Of a DNA stretch of 64,000 bases, positions 1-7,370 are shown piece after piece. Position 1 is the first letter of the stretch, and every line of letters starts with the position of its first letter. Location of the stretch: contig NZ_LFND01000002.1 of NCBI RefSeq assembly GCF_001045465.1, positions 1-64,000 on the forward strand, in the 5' to 3' direction. Origin of the DNA: Chryseobacterium angstadtii (GTDB taxonomy: Bacteria > Bacteroidota > Bacteroidia > Flavobacteriales > Weeksellaceae). The translations under genes were made by a program, and so were the position numbers. The notes under the pieces are model-generated. The model saw only the letters and a program-made list of their open reading frames with translations, was not told the origin of the DNA and made no database searches.

Positions 1-1154
1 TGGTTCTTGGCTCTTGAATCTTGGCTCTGAATCACACTCATTCCCATCAGAATATCCCTGTTTCCGAAACTGAAAGACTTCTGCCAGATTTCTTCACCTC
101 TTTCATTCAAAGAAAGCAGCCAAAGATCTGTACCTTCTTCAATTCCAACTGTTTTATTCCCTGATCTTTCGGATCTTGATTCACCACCGATTAAATAGCC
201 TGTTGATGTTAAGGCTAATGTTCTGATATGATCATCCCCTTTTCCTCCATAATTCTTCTCCCATTCTACTTTTCCGGTTTTGTCGAGCTTGACGATCCAA
301 TAATCGCTTTCGCCGGAGTTTTCGGAATTCTTTGAATAATTGATGATTGATAAATGATCATTGATACTGGAAGACGCCCCATTTCTATTAGGCTGCTTTA
401 CATCATTGATCATTGATCTTTTATCATTGATGCTTGTGGAACTTCTGGAGTAAATCCCTAACAGTGCTCCTCCATCTTTCGTAGGAATTATTTTCTCCAC
501 TTCATCCAGGCCTTTTCCACCGAGAATGGTTTCAGAAAGTACTTTTCCATTTTTATCCAATCTTGAAATCAAGACATCTTTGGAACCGTAACCATTAGTT
601 CCCTGAGGCTCTCGAAGGGAACTTTGTCTGTTACCGGCTACAAAAAATCCCAAATCCGTCGTCTGAATAACAGATCTCGCTTCCTCATCCGAAGAGCTGC
701 CCAAAGTTTTCTGCCATAGTTCATCTCCAAATTCATTGAGTCTTACGAGCCAGATGTCAGATCCGCCTTTGGAATCTTCTTTTTTATCGAAACCTTTTCC
801 GGAATAAGAAGTTCCTGCCAGAAGAAATCCCCCTTCCTGAGTGGCTACAGAAGCCGACAAATAGTCGTGATTATTCCCGGAGAGGTATTTTTCCCATACC
901 TGCTCACCTTGCTGATTGAGTTTTATCAAATGAAAATCATAACCATTGTTTTGCTTTTGGCTATTAGCTGCTGGCGTCTGGCTTTTTGACTGGATTGAAC
1001 TCCCTGAAATAAGATACTGCTGGTCAATAGTCGTCGTAACCTGGCTTAAAAAATCCTGCGAAGAAGATTGGATATCTTTCTGCCACAATACTTCCTGGGC
1101 AGATAACCCAAGAACGGTGCATAAAGTGCATGCACCCAAGTAGAATTTCTTCAT
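1..1154 (-). CDS. Secreted repeat protein (T9SS-type cargo), 3' end outside the window
   Basis: An uninterrupted minus-strand reading frame starts at the ATG complementary to 1152-1154 and runs off the left edge (384 codons visible). The N-terminus MKKFYLGACTLCTVLGLSAQ is a signal peptide. The mature part repeats a block of the type D-x-W-[IL]-V-[RK]-L-[DN]-x-x-G-[DK]-x-x-W-[EQ]-K, seen at least four times (for example DIWLVRLNEFGDELWQK and DYWIVKLDKTGKVEWEK). This pattern is typical of secreted beta-propeller-like Bacteroidota proteins that usually end in a T9SS sorting domain; that end is not visible here. A -7 element (TAAATTTG, complement of 1193-1200) lies 38 bp upstream of the start. 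Low-complexity inserts at about 952-985, 335-436 and 1-30 interrupt the repeat pattern in frame. The function is unknown. Confidence 0.8.
   Translation of the reverse strand, partial: MKKFYLGACTLCTVLGLSAQEVLWQKDIQSSSQDFLSQVTTTIDQQYLISGSSIQSKSQTPAANSQKQNNGYDFHLIKLNQQGEQVWEKYLSGNNHDYLSASVATQEGGFLLAGTSYSGKGFDKKEDSKGGSDIWLVRLNEFGDELWQKTLGSSSDEEARSVIQTTDLGFFVAGNRQSSLREPQGTNGYGSKDVLISRLDKNGKVLSETILGGKGLDEVEKIIPTKDGGALLGIYSRSSTSINDKRSMINDVKQPNRNGASSSINDHLSIINYSKNSENSGESDYWIVKLDKTGKVEWEKNYGGKGDDHIRTLALTSTGYLIGGESRSERSGNKTVGIEEGTDLWLLSLNERGEEIWQKSFSFGNRDILMGMSVIQSQDSRAKN
335..436 (-). repeat. Word-like repeat insertion inside the first gene
   Basis: On the coding strand the words ATCAATGATC and ATCAATTATT recur on either side of a short spacer. 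They encode an Asn/Asp/Ser/Ile-rich stretch (SINDKRSMIND then SINDHLSIINY) that breaks the repeat pattern of the host protein. The 18-mer ATCATTTATCAATCATCA, read on the minus strand at 341-358, also occurs exactly at 10471-10488 between two unrelated genes. The insert keeps the frame open. Confidence 0.75.
952..985 (-). repeat. Word-like AGCCA repeat inside the first gene
   Basis: The coding strand reads AAAAGCCAGACGCCAGCAGC followed by TAATAGCCAAAAGC, a degenerate array of the word AAAAGCCAG/AGAAGCC. It encodes a KSQTPAANSQKQ insert. The same word family occurs at 10446-10466 after the PlsC-type acyltransferase. The left edge (1-30, minus strand) carries a related AGCCAAGA word coding for SQDSRAKN. 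Confidence 0.65.
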
Positions 1155-1515
1155 CTTTTGTGTATTTAATATTAGTTTTTATAATTTCGAATCAAATTTA
1201 ACATTTTTTAACATGTGAAAAATACTATTATTAAGATTTAACATAAATAATATCAATTTTGAGTATTTTTCTATGAACACCACCTCCTTAGAATACAAAA
1301 ATATCTCAGCAAAGCGACAGAACCTGACGTATTTTATACCAATAATTTATTAATAGAAATATCCCAACCGGACGAGTTTTTGAAACAGAATTCTGTTCAT
1401 TTGAAATAAAAACATAAAAAAATTAAGTTGAAAGATAATTAGTCACTACCCTTCAATTTTTTTCATTTTCAAATTGTCCGTCAGGAGATTCACATTTTCT
1501 CACTAAATTTGCAGT
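1155..1515. other. Intergenic region between divergent transcription units
   Basis: This 361-bp AT-rich stretch separates the divergent first gene and mutS2. It holds the minus-strand -7 element at 1193-1200 and the plus-strand -7 element at 1504-1511. I see no small ORF with a convincing start, no strong hairpin and no RNA gene in the rest. Confidence 0.6.
1504..1511 (+). promoter_or_regulatory. -7 element TAAATTTG placed for a leaderless mutS2 mRNA
   Basis: TAAATTTG matches the Bacteroidota -7 consensus TAnnTTTG and ends only 4 nt before the GTG start of mutS2. Transcription in this phylum begins roughly 4-7 nt after this element, so the transcript should begin at or next to the start codon. 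The nearest TTG upstream (1475-1477) is spaced 26 nt away, longer than usual, so the -33 part is doubtful. Confidence 0.6.
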
Positions 1516-3663
1516 GTGTATATAAATAAAGAAGATTTAAACGAATTAGAGTTTCCGCAATTGCTCGCGGAAATCTCTCCATTTGCGTATTCTCCGAAAA
1601 CGAGAGAAAAAATTCTTCAACTTCGTCCCATGGAAATTGACGAGGCGGAGCTTTCACTGAAAAAAACGTCGGAATATCTTTCGAGTTTTGAAAGCTCAAA
1701 TGCAATTCCGTTCGATGAATATGAAGATATCGAAAGTGAGCTGAAATTAATGCTGATTGAGAATTACCGTCTGGAAAACAGTGCTTTCATTAAAATAAAA
1801 ACCTTAACAGAACAGATAGGAAAGCTTCAGAAGTTTTTCCCAACCATGCCGGAAACCTTCCCTACTTTAATTGAAGATGTTTCTGTGCTGGAGTTTAAAA
1901 AAGAGATTATTGATAAGGTAGATAAAGTTTTTAACCGTTTCGGGGAAGTGAAAAGTGATGCTTCTCCTGTTTTAAAAGAGCTCAGAACTGAAATTCAGCA
2001 TGCCAAAAAGGCGATTCAGGAAAACTTTAACCGGGCACTTTTCAATTACGGGCAAAGCGATTTTCTGGACGATATCCGTGAAACGATTATTGAGGATATG
2101 AGGGTTTTAGCTGTAAAATCCGGGTTCAAGAAAAGGGTTGCAGGAAGGGTTTTGGGAATTTCAAAAACAGGTTCTATTACCTACATTCAACCGGACAGCG
2201 TAGTAAAACACTATTTTAAGCTTCGTGAAAGTGAAGAGGAAGAGAAGAAAGAAATAGACAAAATCCTCAGAAAACTTACCGGTGAACTGGCAGAATTTCA
2301 ACCACAGCTTTGGAAATATCAGGTATATATTTTTGATCTTGATCTTACGAGAGCAAAAGCAAAATTTGCAGAACTGGTGAATGGAGTTCTTCCCAAGATC
2401 AACCGCCACAAGACATTAAAATTAAAAGATGCTTTCCATCCGTTGTTATGGCTGAGAAATAAAGCGGAAAATAAAACTATTTTCCCTCAAACACTTTCAT
2501 TAACGGAACATAACCGGATTATCTGTATTTCCGGTCCGAATGCCGGAGGAAAATCCATTACGCTGAAAACAGTGGGACTCCTCCAGCTGATGATCCAGAG
2601 CGGAATTCTGGTTCCTGTACATCCAAGATCTGAAATGTTTTTCTTTGAAAAGATCATGACGGATATTGGTGATAATCAATCGATAGAGAATCATCTGTCT
2701 ACTTATTCATCCAGGCTTAAAAAAATGTCCGGGATTATTCGTGAGGCCGATGCCAATACACTTTTGCTTATTGATGAATTCGGGACAGGATCTGATCCTG
2801 AACTTGGTGGGGCACTGGCAGAAAGTTTCATGGAGTATTTCTATGATAAAAAGAGTTTTGCCATTATTACCACACACTATACCAATATTAAACTGGTGAT
2901 AGAGCAGCTTCCGAATGCTGAAAATGCAGCCATGCTTTTCAATGAAGAGACTCTTGAACCCATGTACAAACTGGAAGTAGGGCAGGCAGGAAGTTCGTTC
3001 ACTTTTGAAGTAGCAGAGAAGAACAGGATCCCAAGATTCATTATTCATGCGGCGAAAAAGAAGGTAGAACATGATATTGTTAACCTGGATAAAACGATTG
3101 TAAAGCTTCAGCAGGAAAAGTTCGAAGTTGAAAAACTGAAAACAGATCTTGCCGAAAGAAAAGAGTCTGTGGAAGACAAACGTGATAATCTGCAAAAACT
3201 GAATGACCAGTTGCAGCAGAAGCTTTTTAATTTCCAAAAACTGTATGAAGAGGAACACCGCAAACTTCAATTCGGGAATAAAATTGAAGCTTTTATCGAC
3301 AGCTATGTAAAAGGAAGGTCACGAAAAGATGTGGTGAAAGATTTCGTGAAGATTCTTGAACAAGAAAAATTCAGAAAAATAGGGGCTGATAAAGATGAAT
3401 CAAAACGTCTTCAGGTGGTTAAAAGAAAGATCACACAGCAGCTTAAAAAAGAAGAGGTCATTGAAAAAATTGCGGAAACCAACGAAAAACTGGAAGAAAA
3501 ACGTAAAATAGACCGTGCCGTGTGGATGAAGGAAGGACAACGCGTCCGTATTCCGGGAAGTACCAGCGTAGGAACCATTGAAAAAATTTCCAAGAATAAA
3601 GTGACTGTGAATTATGGTACTTTCAAGACGACGATTAATGCGGATGAATTGGAGAGGATTTGA
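1516..3663 (+). CDS. mutS2: MutS2-family ATPase lacking a C-terminal Smr domain
   Basis: A 715-residue MutS2 homologue. The MutS2-type core and helical region precede a Walker A motif GPNAGGKS (340-347), a Walker B LLLIDE (416-421) with the following EFGTGSDPELGGA signature, and a long coiled coil (roughly 510-640). The protein ends with a KOW-like barrel (GQRVRIPGSTSVGTIEKI onward). Family members such as the B. subtilis protein (about 785 residues) continue into a nuclease Smr domain; here the frame stops first. It probably acts as a DNA- or ribosome-associated ATPase (recombination suppression or collided-ribosome rescue are the roles known for MutS2). The GTG start is forced: an in-frame TAA lies at 1504-1506 and the next Met falls in the conserved core. 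Confidence 0.92.
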   Translation: MYINKEDLNELEFPQLLAEISPFAYSPKTREKILQLRPMEIDEAELSLKKTSEYLSSFESSNAIPFDEYEDIESELKLMLIENYRLENSAFIKIKTLTEQIGKLQKFFPTMPETFPTLIEDVSVLEFKKEIIDKVDKVFNRFGEVKSDASPVLKELRTEIQHAKKAIQENFNRALFNYGQSDFLDDIRETIIEDMRVLAVKSGFKKRVAGRVLGISKTGSITYIQPDSVVKHYFKLRESEEEEKKEIDKILRKLTGELAEFQPQLWKYQVYIFDLDLTRAKAKFAELVNGVLPKINRHKTLKLKDAFHPLLWLRNKAENKTIFPQTLSLTEHNRIICISGPNAGGKSITLKTVGLLQLMIQSGILVPVHPRSEMFFFEKIMTDIGDNQSIENHLSTYSSRLKKMSGIIREADANTLLLIDEFGTGSDPELGGALAESFMEYFYDKKSFAIITTHYTNIKLVIEQLPNAENAAMLFNEETLEPMYKLEVGQAGSSFTFEVAEKNRIPRFIIHAAKKKVEHDIVNLDKTIVKLQQEKFEVEKLKTDLAERKESVEDKRDNLQKLNDQLQQKLFNFQKLYEEEHRKLQFGNKIEAFIDSYVKGRSRKDVVKDFVKILEQEKFRKIGADKDESKRLQVVKRKITQQLKKEEVIEKIAETNEKLEEKRKIDRAVWMKEGQRVRIPGSTSVGTIEKISKNKVTVNYGTFKTTINADELERI

Positions 3664-3713
3664 TGATGTGATAATGCGAAGACGTGGTGATTTGATGATG
3701 TGATGATGTGGCA
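3661..3713 (+). repeat. Word-like repeat (GATGATGTG family)
   Basis: Directly over and after the mutS2 stop codon the word TGATGATGTGATAATG is repeated in degenerate form (TTTGATGATGTGATGATGTG). It is one of about ten such short-period, word-like arrays in the window. Confidence 0.6.
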
Positions 3714-3764
3714 ATTATGATTACGATTTACTTATTGGTAGTTTTACAACTTTTAAATTTATAA

Positions 3765-3799
3765 AAAATAGCGCTGGATTTTTCAGCGCTATTTTAGTT
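3765..3799 (+). terminator. Rho-independent terminator after mutS2
   Basis: A 12-bp perfect stem (AAAATAGCGCTG / CAGCGCTATTTT) with a 7-nt loop is followed by a T-rich stretch. The A and T flanks allow it to work in both directions. Confidence 0.8.
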
Positions 3800-3890
3800 T
3801 ATTTATTTTTATGAAGCTCAGAAGGGTTGCATTTTCCTTATTTCTAAAACATTTAATTTATATATTTGGGGGATCAAAAAATTTCATCCC

Positions 3891-4688
3891 ATGATTTTCA
3901 TAAACAGAGCATTGTACCTATCCGCTTTCAGTCTTTTTTCTTTAGCATTTGTCAAAGGGCAGAATAAAGTTCCTTTCGGTGTTGTAAAAGCTGAGGAAGG
4001 CTACGCCAATGTACGTGTACACAAGGATAACTACAGAAAAATAGTAGACAAGATCCGTATGCGTAAAGGGGATGTATTCGTTTATGTAAAACCTGCTCCC
4101 GGAGAAACGGAATGGATCTGGATTAAATATCCGGAAAAACAGGACGATGAGAAGCCTTTTGTACGATATGAAAATCTTGAGAAAGAAGGTATGGTGAACA
4201 AAGAGCGTATTGCTTACATCGATCAGCTGCCTCAGTTTACTCCTTCTAAATCCAAGAACGGGAAATCACTTATTTTTACTGATAACAGCAACCCTAAAAT
4301 TCCTACATCTCAAAGAACCAAAGTGGTGATTGATGTTTATCCATCGAATGCCGGCTACAGAAAGCAGGAAAAAGATGCCGATGGAAAAATCCTTACCATA
4401 GATAAAATTAAACCGTGGGGAATCAAAGATGCACTTCCTGAAGGCATGACGGAGATCAAATCTATTCGTGTGCAACAGCCGGGAAGAGGCTCTGTGTTTG
4501 TAAGGGAAGCTATTAAAAACATGTTCCAGCCTACCATGGATTTCAACAATGTTGGGGTAACTGCTCTTGACAATGATCACATCTATCTTTATATGATCAA
4601 TGGATCCGGTGAGAACCGATATGTCACACTTTGGGCAATCAAGGAAGGAAGAGTAATGAGCCAGATTATTTACAATAGTCCGGAATAA
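3891..4688 (+). CDS. Secreted protein of unknown function
   Basis: A 265-residue protein with a probable N-terminal signal peptide (cleavage near FVKGQ). I do not recognise a named family. The first half (about 25-110) is beta-rich and Lys-rich (GVVKAEEGYANVRVHKDNYRK), which could be an SH3-like barrel; the rest has no visible catalytic motif or membrane segment. A -7 element TATATTTG (3861-3868) lies 22 bp before the ATG. The gene stands alone between the mutS2 terminator and the promoter of the riboswitch unit, which starts at its stop codon. It is probably periplasmic. Confidence 0.75.
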   Translation: MIFINRALYLSAFSLFSLAFVKGQNKVPFGVVKAEEGYANVRVHKDNYRKIVDKIRMRKGDVFVYVKPAPGETEWIWIKYPEKQDDEKPFVRYENLEKEGMVNKERIAYIDQLPQFTPSKSKNGKSLIFTDNSNPKIPTSQRTKVVIDVYPSNAGYRKQEKDADGKILTIDKIKPWGIKDALPEGMTEIKSIRVQQPGRGSVFVREAIKNMFQPTMDFNNVGVTALDNDHIYLYMINGSGENRYVTLWAIKEGRVMSQIIYNSPE

Positions 4689-4721
4689 TTGCCTTTTTTC
4701 TCTGTAATATTCTTATTTTTG
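4689..4721 (+). promoter_or_regulatory. Promoter of the cobalamin riboswitch transcript
   Basis: TTG (4689-4691), 22 nt, then TATTTTTG (4714-4721) fits the Bacteroidota -33/-7 pattern. The start point should fall near 4726, shortly before the riboswitch. Confidence 0.65.
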
Positions 4722-4754
4722 CACTGAAAAAGTTTAGCGCTTATTCATCACAGA

Positions 4755-4903
4755 AACTGGTTCTGCTTAACGCAGATTAAAAGGGAACCGTGTGAAAATC
4801 ACGGACTGTCGCGCAACTGTAAGTAACTGAAGTCTTTATCAAAGAGCCACTGTGCAGGGCACGGGAAGGGGATAAAAGATGTTACAAGTCAGGAGACCTG
4901 CCT
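4755..4903 (+). promoter_or_regulatory. Cobalamin (adenosylcobalamin) riboswitch
   Basis: The conserved blocks occur in the expected order and spacing: AAAAGGGAA (4780-4788), GTGAAAATC (4792-4800), GACTG then CGCGCAACTGTAA (about 4804-4823), GAGCCACTGTG, GGGAAGGGG, and the B12-box-like AAGTCAGGAGACCTGCC (4886-4902). This is the classical cobalamin aptamer. A TTTCTT/AAGAAA hairpin follows directly (4905-4921). Further down, CAGGAA pairs with TTCCTG (about 4961-4981), followed by a moderately T-rich stretch, which could be a weak expression-platform terminator. The next gene on the strand encodes an acyl-CoA thioesterase, an unusual client: known clients are btuB-like receptors, cobalamin synthesis genes and B12-independent isozymes. 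Confidence 0.93.
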
Positions 4904-4949
4904 ATTTCTTTAAACAAGAAACTTTCGCGATTTGAAGTTGATTGATCTG

Positions 4950-5021
4950 ATGGACTGCTTCAGGAATTCCTATGGTTCCTGGTATTGTTCTGTTATTTTA
5001 ATCTATTTCATTTCGCATTAA
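4950..5021 (+). CDS. Possible 23-residue leader ORF below the riboswitch
   Basis: ATG at 4950 opens a 23-codon frame ending in TAA (5019-5021), beginning MDCFRNSYGSWYC. It spans the CAGGAA/TTCCTG hairpin and ends 13 bp before the thioesterase start. There is no homology that I recognise, and the frame may be chance. It is noted because it lies exactly in the expression platform. Confidence 0.2.
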   Translation: MDCFRNSYGSWYCSVILIYFISH

Positions 5022-5034
5022 TTAATAATGAAAT

Positions 5035-5418
5035 ATGACTACAGAAGAAAGAATTGCAGCATCCGAAACCAGAATTTTTAAAGCGGTTTTCCCAAACACG
5101 ACCAATCATTATGATACCCTTTTCGGAGGTACTGCCATGCAGCTGATGGATGAAGTAGCTTTTATCACCGCAACCCGTTTTGCCAGAAAAAGAGTGGTAA
5201 CCGTAAGCAGCGATAAAATTGACTTCAAAAAGCCAATTCCCGCAGGAACCATTGTGGAACTGATCGGAAAAGTTTCCTACGTTGGAAAAACCAGTATGAA
5301 GGTAAATGTAGAAATCTATACGGAGCAGATGTATTCTTATGAAAGAGAACGAGCTATTGTAGGTGATTTTACTTTTGTGGCTATTGACGAATTCAAGAAG
5401 CCTATCAGAATACTTTAG
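5035..5418 (+). CDS. Acyl-CoA thioesterase (hotdog fold, YciA/BACH type)
   Basis: A 127-residue single-hotdog protein. The N-terminal signature F-P-x-x-T-N-H-Y-D-T-L-F-G-G (19-32) with the catalytic Asn/Asp region, followed by AMQLMDEVAFITATRFA and KIDFKKPIPAGT, is characteristic of the cytoplasmic acyl-CoA hydrolase (YciA, cytosolic ACOT) group, which releases free CoA from acyl-CoAs. The length is normal for the family. The gene sits alone downstream of the cobalamin riboswitch and is followed by a GC-rich hairpin. The substrate cannot be read from the sequence. If the riboswitch works in the usual OFF direction, the enzyme is made when B12 is scarce. Confidence 0.9.
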   Translation: MTTEERIAASETRIFKAVFPNTTNHYDTLFGGTAMQLMDEVAFITATRFARKRVVTVSSDKIDFKKPIPAGTIVELIGKVSYVGKTSMKVNVEIYTEQMYSYERERAIVGDFTFVAIDEFKKPIRIL

Positions 5419-5424
5419 ATAAAT

Positions 5425-5455
5425 GGTTTCGGGCGGCCTGCGGCCGCCCGAAACC
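5425..5455. repeat. GC-rich perfect inverted repeat
   Basis: GGTTTCGGGCGGCC and GGCCGCCCGAAACC (14-bp perfect stem) flank a 3-nt loop, 6 bp after the thioesterase stop. The G+C content is far above the surrounding DNA and there is no T-run after it. It may stop transcription or be a dispersed palindromic repeat. Confidence 0.7.
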
Positions 5456-5477
5456 TCATCTATAATCATATTAAAAT

Positions 5478-5915
5478 ATTCCCAGGTTGATATCGCTACT
5501 CTATCTGAAACACCTTTGTCTATCTTAAAAAAGCTACAGTTTAAAAAATCTTTGTCTTCCCTTGCGAGAAATAAATTCACATAAAAAAATAATATCCCCA
5601 GACTTGTATTACTTCCCTAAGTGAAACGCCTTTGTCTATCTTAAAAAAGCTGCGGTTTAAAAAACCTTTGTCTCGCCTTGCGAGAAATAAATTCACATAA
5701 AAAATATCCCCAGACTTGTATTACTTCCCTAAGTGAAACGCCTTTGTCTATCAAAAGAAAGCTACAGTTTAAAAAATCTTTGTCTTACCTTGCGAGAAAT
5801 AAAATTATCTAAAAAATAATATCCTCAAACTTATATTACTTCCCTAAGTGAAACGCCTTTGTTTATCCTAAAAGAAAGCATAACTTAAAAATCTTTGTTT
5901 CGCTTTGCGATAAAT
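5478..5915. repeat. Four imperfect tandem copies of a ~114-bp unit
   Basis: The anchor CCTTTGTC recurs at 5513, 5629, 5741 and 5856, giving periods of 116, 112 and 115 bp. Each unit runs: ATATCCCCAGACTTGTATTA, CTTCCCTAAGTGAAACGCC, the anchor, TATC then an A-rich stretch, GCTACAGTTTAAAAAATC, a second CTTTGTCT, then CCTTGCGAGAAATAAA. The second unit can form a CTCGC/GCGAG hairpin. The array ends where the HD-hydrolase stop codon begins. No coding pattern is conserved between copies. Confidence 0.85.
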
Positions 5916-6506
5916 CTATCTTACAACCTTATCCGTCTCCAGACTTCTGCTCAACAATGTTTCAAAAGCCTCTCCCATCTCATCCGATGCTCTTGTAATA
6001 GCATTTTCCAGCATATTTCTGATTTGTTTTTCAGTAACGCCTGCCTCTGTCCAGCTTTTTCCAGACGTATGTGAGTTAAGAATAAATGGCATAATCCGGT
6101 CAATGGAGCATGCAAAAATAGCATCCGGTGTTTTTTCTTCCTCAAATTCAAGCCATAATTCAAAAAATTCGCTGCGTAAAGGTTCATCCAGGATTCCGAA
6201 AATCTTTTGTGCAGAAATCTTTTCCCGCTCAAATTTCCCAACCATTGCTTTTTCATCAAAAAGAAAGGTATCTCCGGCTTCTATTTCCACCAGATCATGA
6301 ATGGACAGCATTCTGATGACCCTTAAAAGATCAATATCTGCACGGTTTTTAGCGTATGGATAAAGGATCTGGGCCAGGATAATAATCTGCCATGAATGTT
6401 CAGCCGTGTTTTCCCTTCTGGAATCGTCTGCATTGTAATTTCTTCTCTGTACATTTTTCAGGGCATCTACTGCCAGGATAAAATCGATCTCCTTCTGTAT
6501 CTTCAT
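5916..6506 (-). CDS. HD-domain hydrolase (YfbR-like 5'-nucleotidase type)
   Basis: A 196-residue soluble protein. Metal-binding HD-superfamily residues are visible: H in TAEHSW (about 37), HD in SIHDLVEIEAGDT (71-72, with the following E and D), and D in ACSIDRI (about 134). This arrangement and size fit the HD family that includes YfbR-type 5'-deoxynucleotidases, which dephosphorylate nucleoside monophosphates. The substrate is inferred from the family. The gene lies 12 bp downstream of the FG-GAP-like gene on the same strand and probably shares its promoter. Its last codons abut the tandem repeat array. Confidence 0.8.
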   Translation of the reverse strand: MKIQKEIDFILAVDALKNVQRRNYNADDSRRENTAEHSWQIIILAQILYPYAKNRADIDLLRVIRMLSIHDLVEIEAGDTFLFDEKAMVGKFEREKISAQKIFGILDEPLRSEFFELWLEFEEEKTPDAIFACSIDRIMPFILNSHTSGKSWTEAGVTEKQIRNMLENAITRASDEMGEAFETLLSRSLETDKVVR

Positions 6507-6518
6507 TTTGTTCTGATA

Positions 6519-7202
6519 TTAATATTTGGATGTCTTTTTAACGACCCATTTGTTATTTATTTTTTCTCTTATTGTTACTTTGAAAGGTTCTTCACTCAGA
6601 TCTCCTATTTTTTCATAAACCAGATCAATTCCTTTATGGGGAATCACCTGATATTCGTAAGTGTAGTGAAGAGATGCCCCTGACCTTGCATAAGTGATTA
6701 ACCGTTTACGTTTGGGATCTACTTCAAACATTCCCTGATATGCGCTGGCTATTTCTGTTAATTCTGCGCTGGGAACGAATTGTTTTTTCGTTGAATTAAA
6801 GACATACACATCATAAGAAGCACTTCCGTAATTTCCTCCACTGCCGTTTCTTACAGCAATATCTTCTGTTCCGTCAAAATTAAAATCTCCGAAAACAATA
6901 GGTCCGTCATCTACCATTTCTGAAGTAAGCGTGACTGTACTCGTTGTAGAAGGTTTTAAATATTCCTTGTAATAGAAAACAAGATCGTTGGAAGTAAGTG
7001 TCTGTAATTTTTCGTTGTTCTTATTGAAGATGATGACTTCCGCCCTATTCCCGCAACGGTCTGTTATGCATTCTTCCACATTCACTTCTACATTATATTT
7101 TTTTGAAGCCCCATCAATCTTAAAGTGATATTGACTGAAGCAAAAAGGTCCCAGCAAAACAAATACAGATAAACATCTATGAAAAAATAATGTATTGATC
7201 AT
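6519..7202 (-). CDS. Secreted FG-GAP/XAC2610-like protein
   Basis: A 227-residue protein from the ATG at 7202. A longer frame from a GTG at 7241 is possible, but a -7 element (TATTTTTG, complement of 7226-7233) lies between the two, so the ATG is preferred. MINTLFFHRCLSVFVLLG is a signal peptide. The segment GPIVFGDFNFDGTEDIAVRNG is an FG-GAP-like Asp-rich calcium loop. The following YDVYVFN and YEYQVIP pattern resembles XAC2610-type periplasmic proteins of unknown function. It is likely periplasmic, binding an ion or a ligand; no catalytic residues are seen. Confidence 0.75.
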   Translation of the reverse strand: MINTLFFHRCLSVFVLLGPFCFSQYHFKIDGASKKYNVEVNVEECITDRCGNRAEVIIFNKNNEKLQTLTSNDLVFYYKEYLKPSTTSTVTLTSEMVDDGPIVFGDFNFDGTEDIAVRNGSGGNYGSASYDVYVFNSTKKQFVPSAELTEIASAYQGMFEVDPKRKRLITYARSGASLHYTYEYQVIPHKGIDLVYEKIGDLSEEPFKVTIREKINNKWVVKKTSKY

Positions 7203-7370
7203 TTGAATGAATAAAAAATTGAGAACAAAAATACGAATCACCAGTCATAATTTGAAGTTTTTTAGCTTGATTTTACAAAATTTGAACAAAACCCAATTTT
7301 TCATATAAAATTTATTTCACTGATTATCAATAATTTAAATTATTTATTTTAAAAATTTTACTACTTTGTA

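Noticed and set aside
2707..3270. A 187-codon minus-strand frame within mutS2
   Set aside because: Antisense to the conserved ATPase core and coiled coil, Phe/Leu-rich as expected for the complement of Lys/Glu codons.
5008..5580. A 190-codon minus-strand frame over the thioesterase and the first tandem repeat
   Set aside because: It is antisense to a well-supported hotdog gene and continues into noncoding tandem repeats; composition is typical of a shadow frame.
5478..5915. CRISPR array
   Set aside because: Units are about 114 bp, imperfect throughout and without unique spacers; no cas genes are nearby.
7203..7241. GTG start for the FG-GAP-like protein
   Set aside because: A -7 element lies between this GTG and the ATG at 7202, and the signal peptide begins at the ATG.
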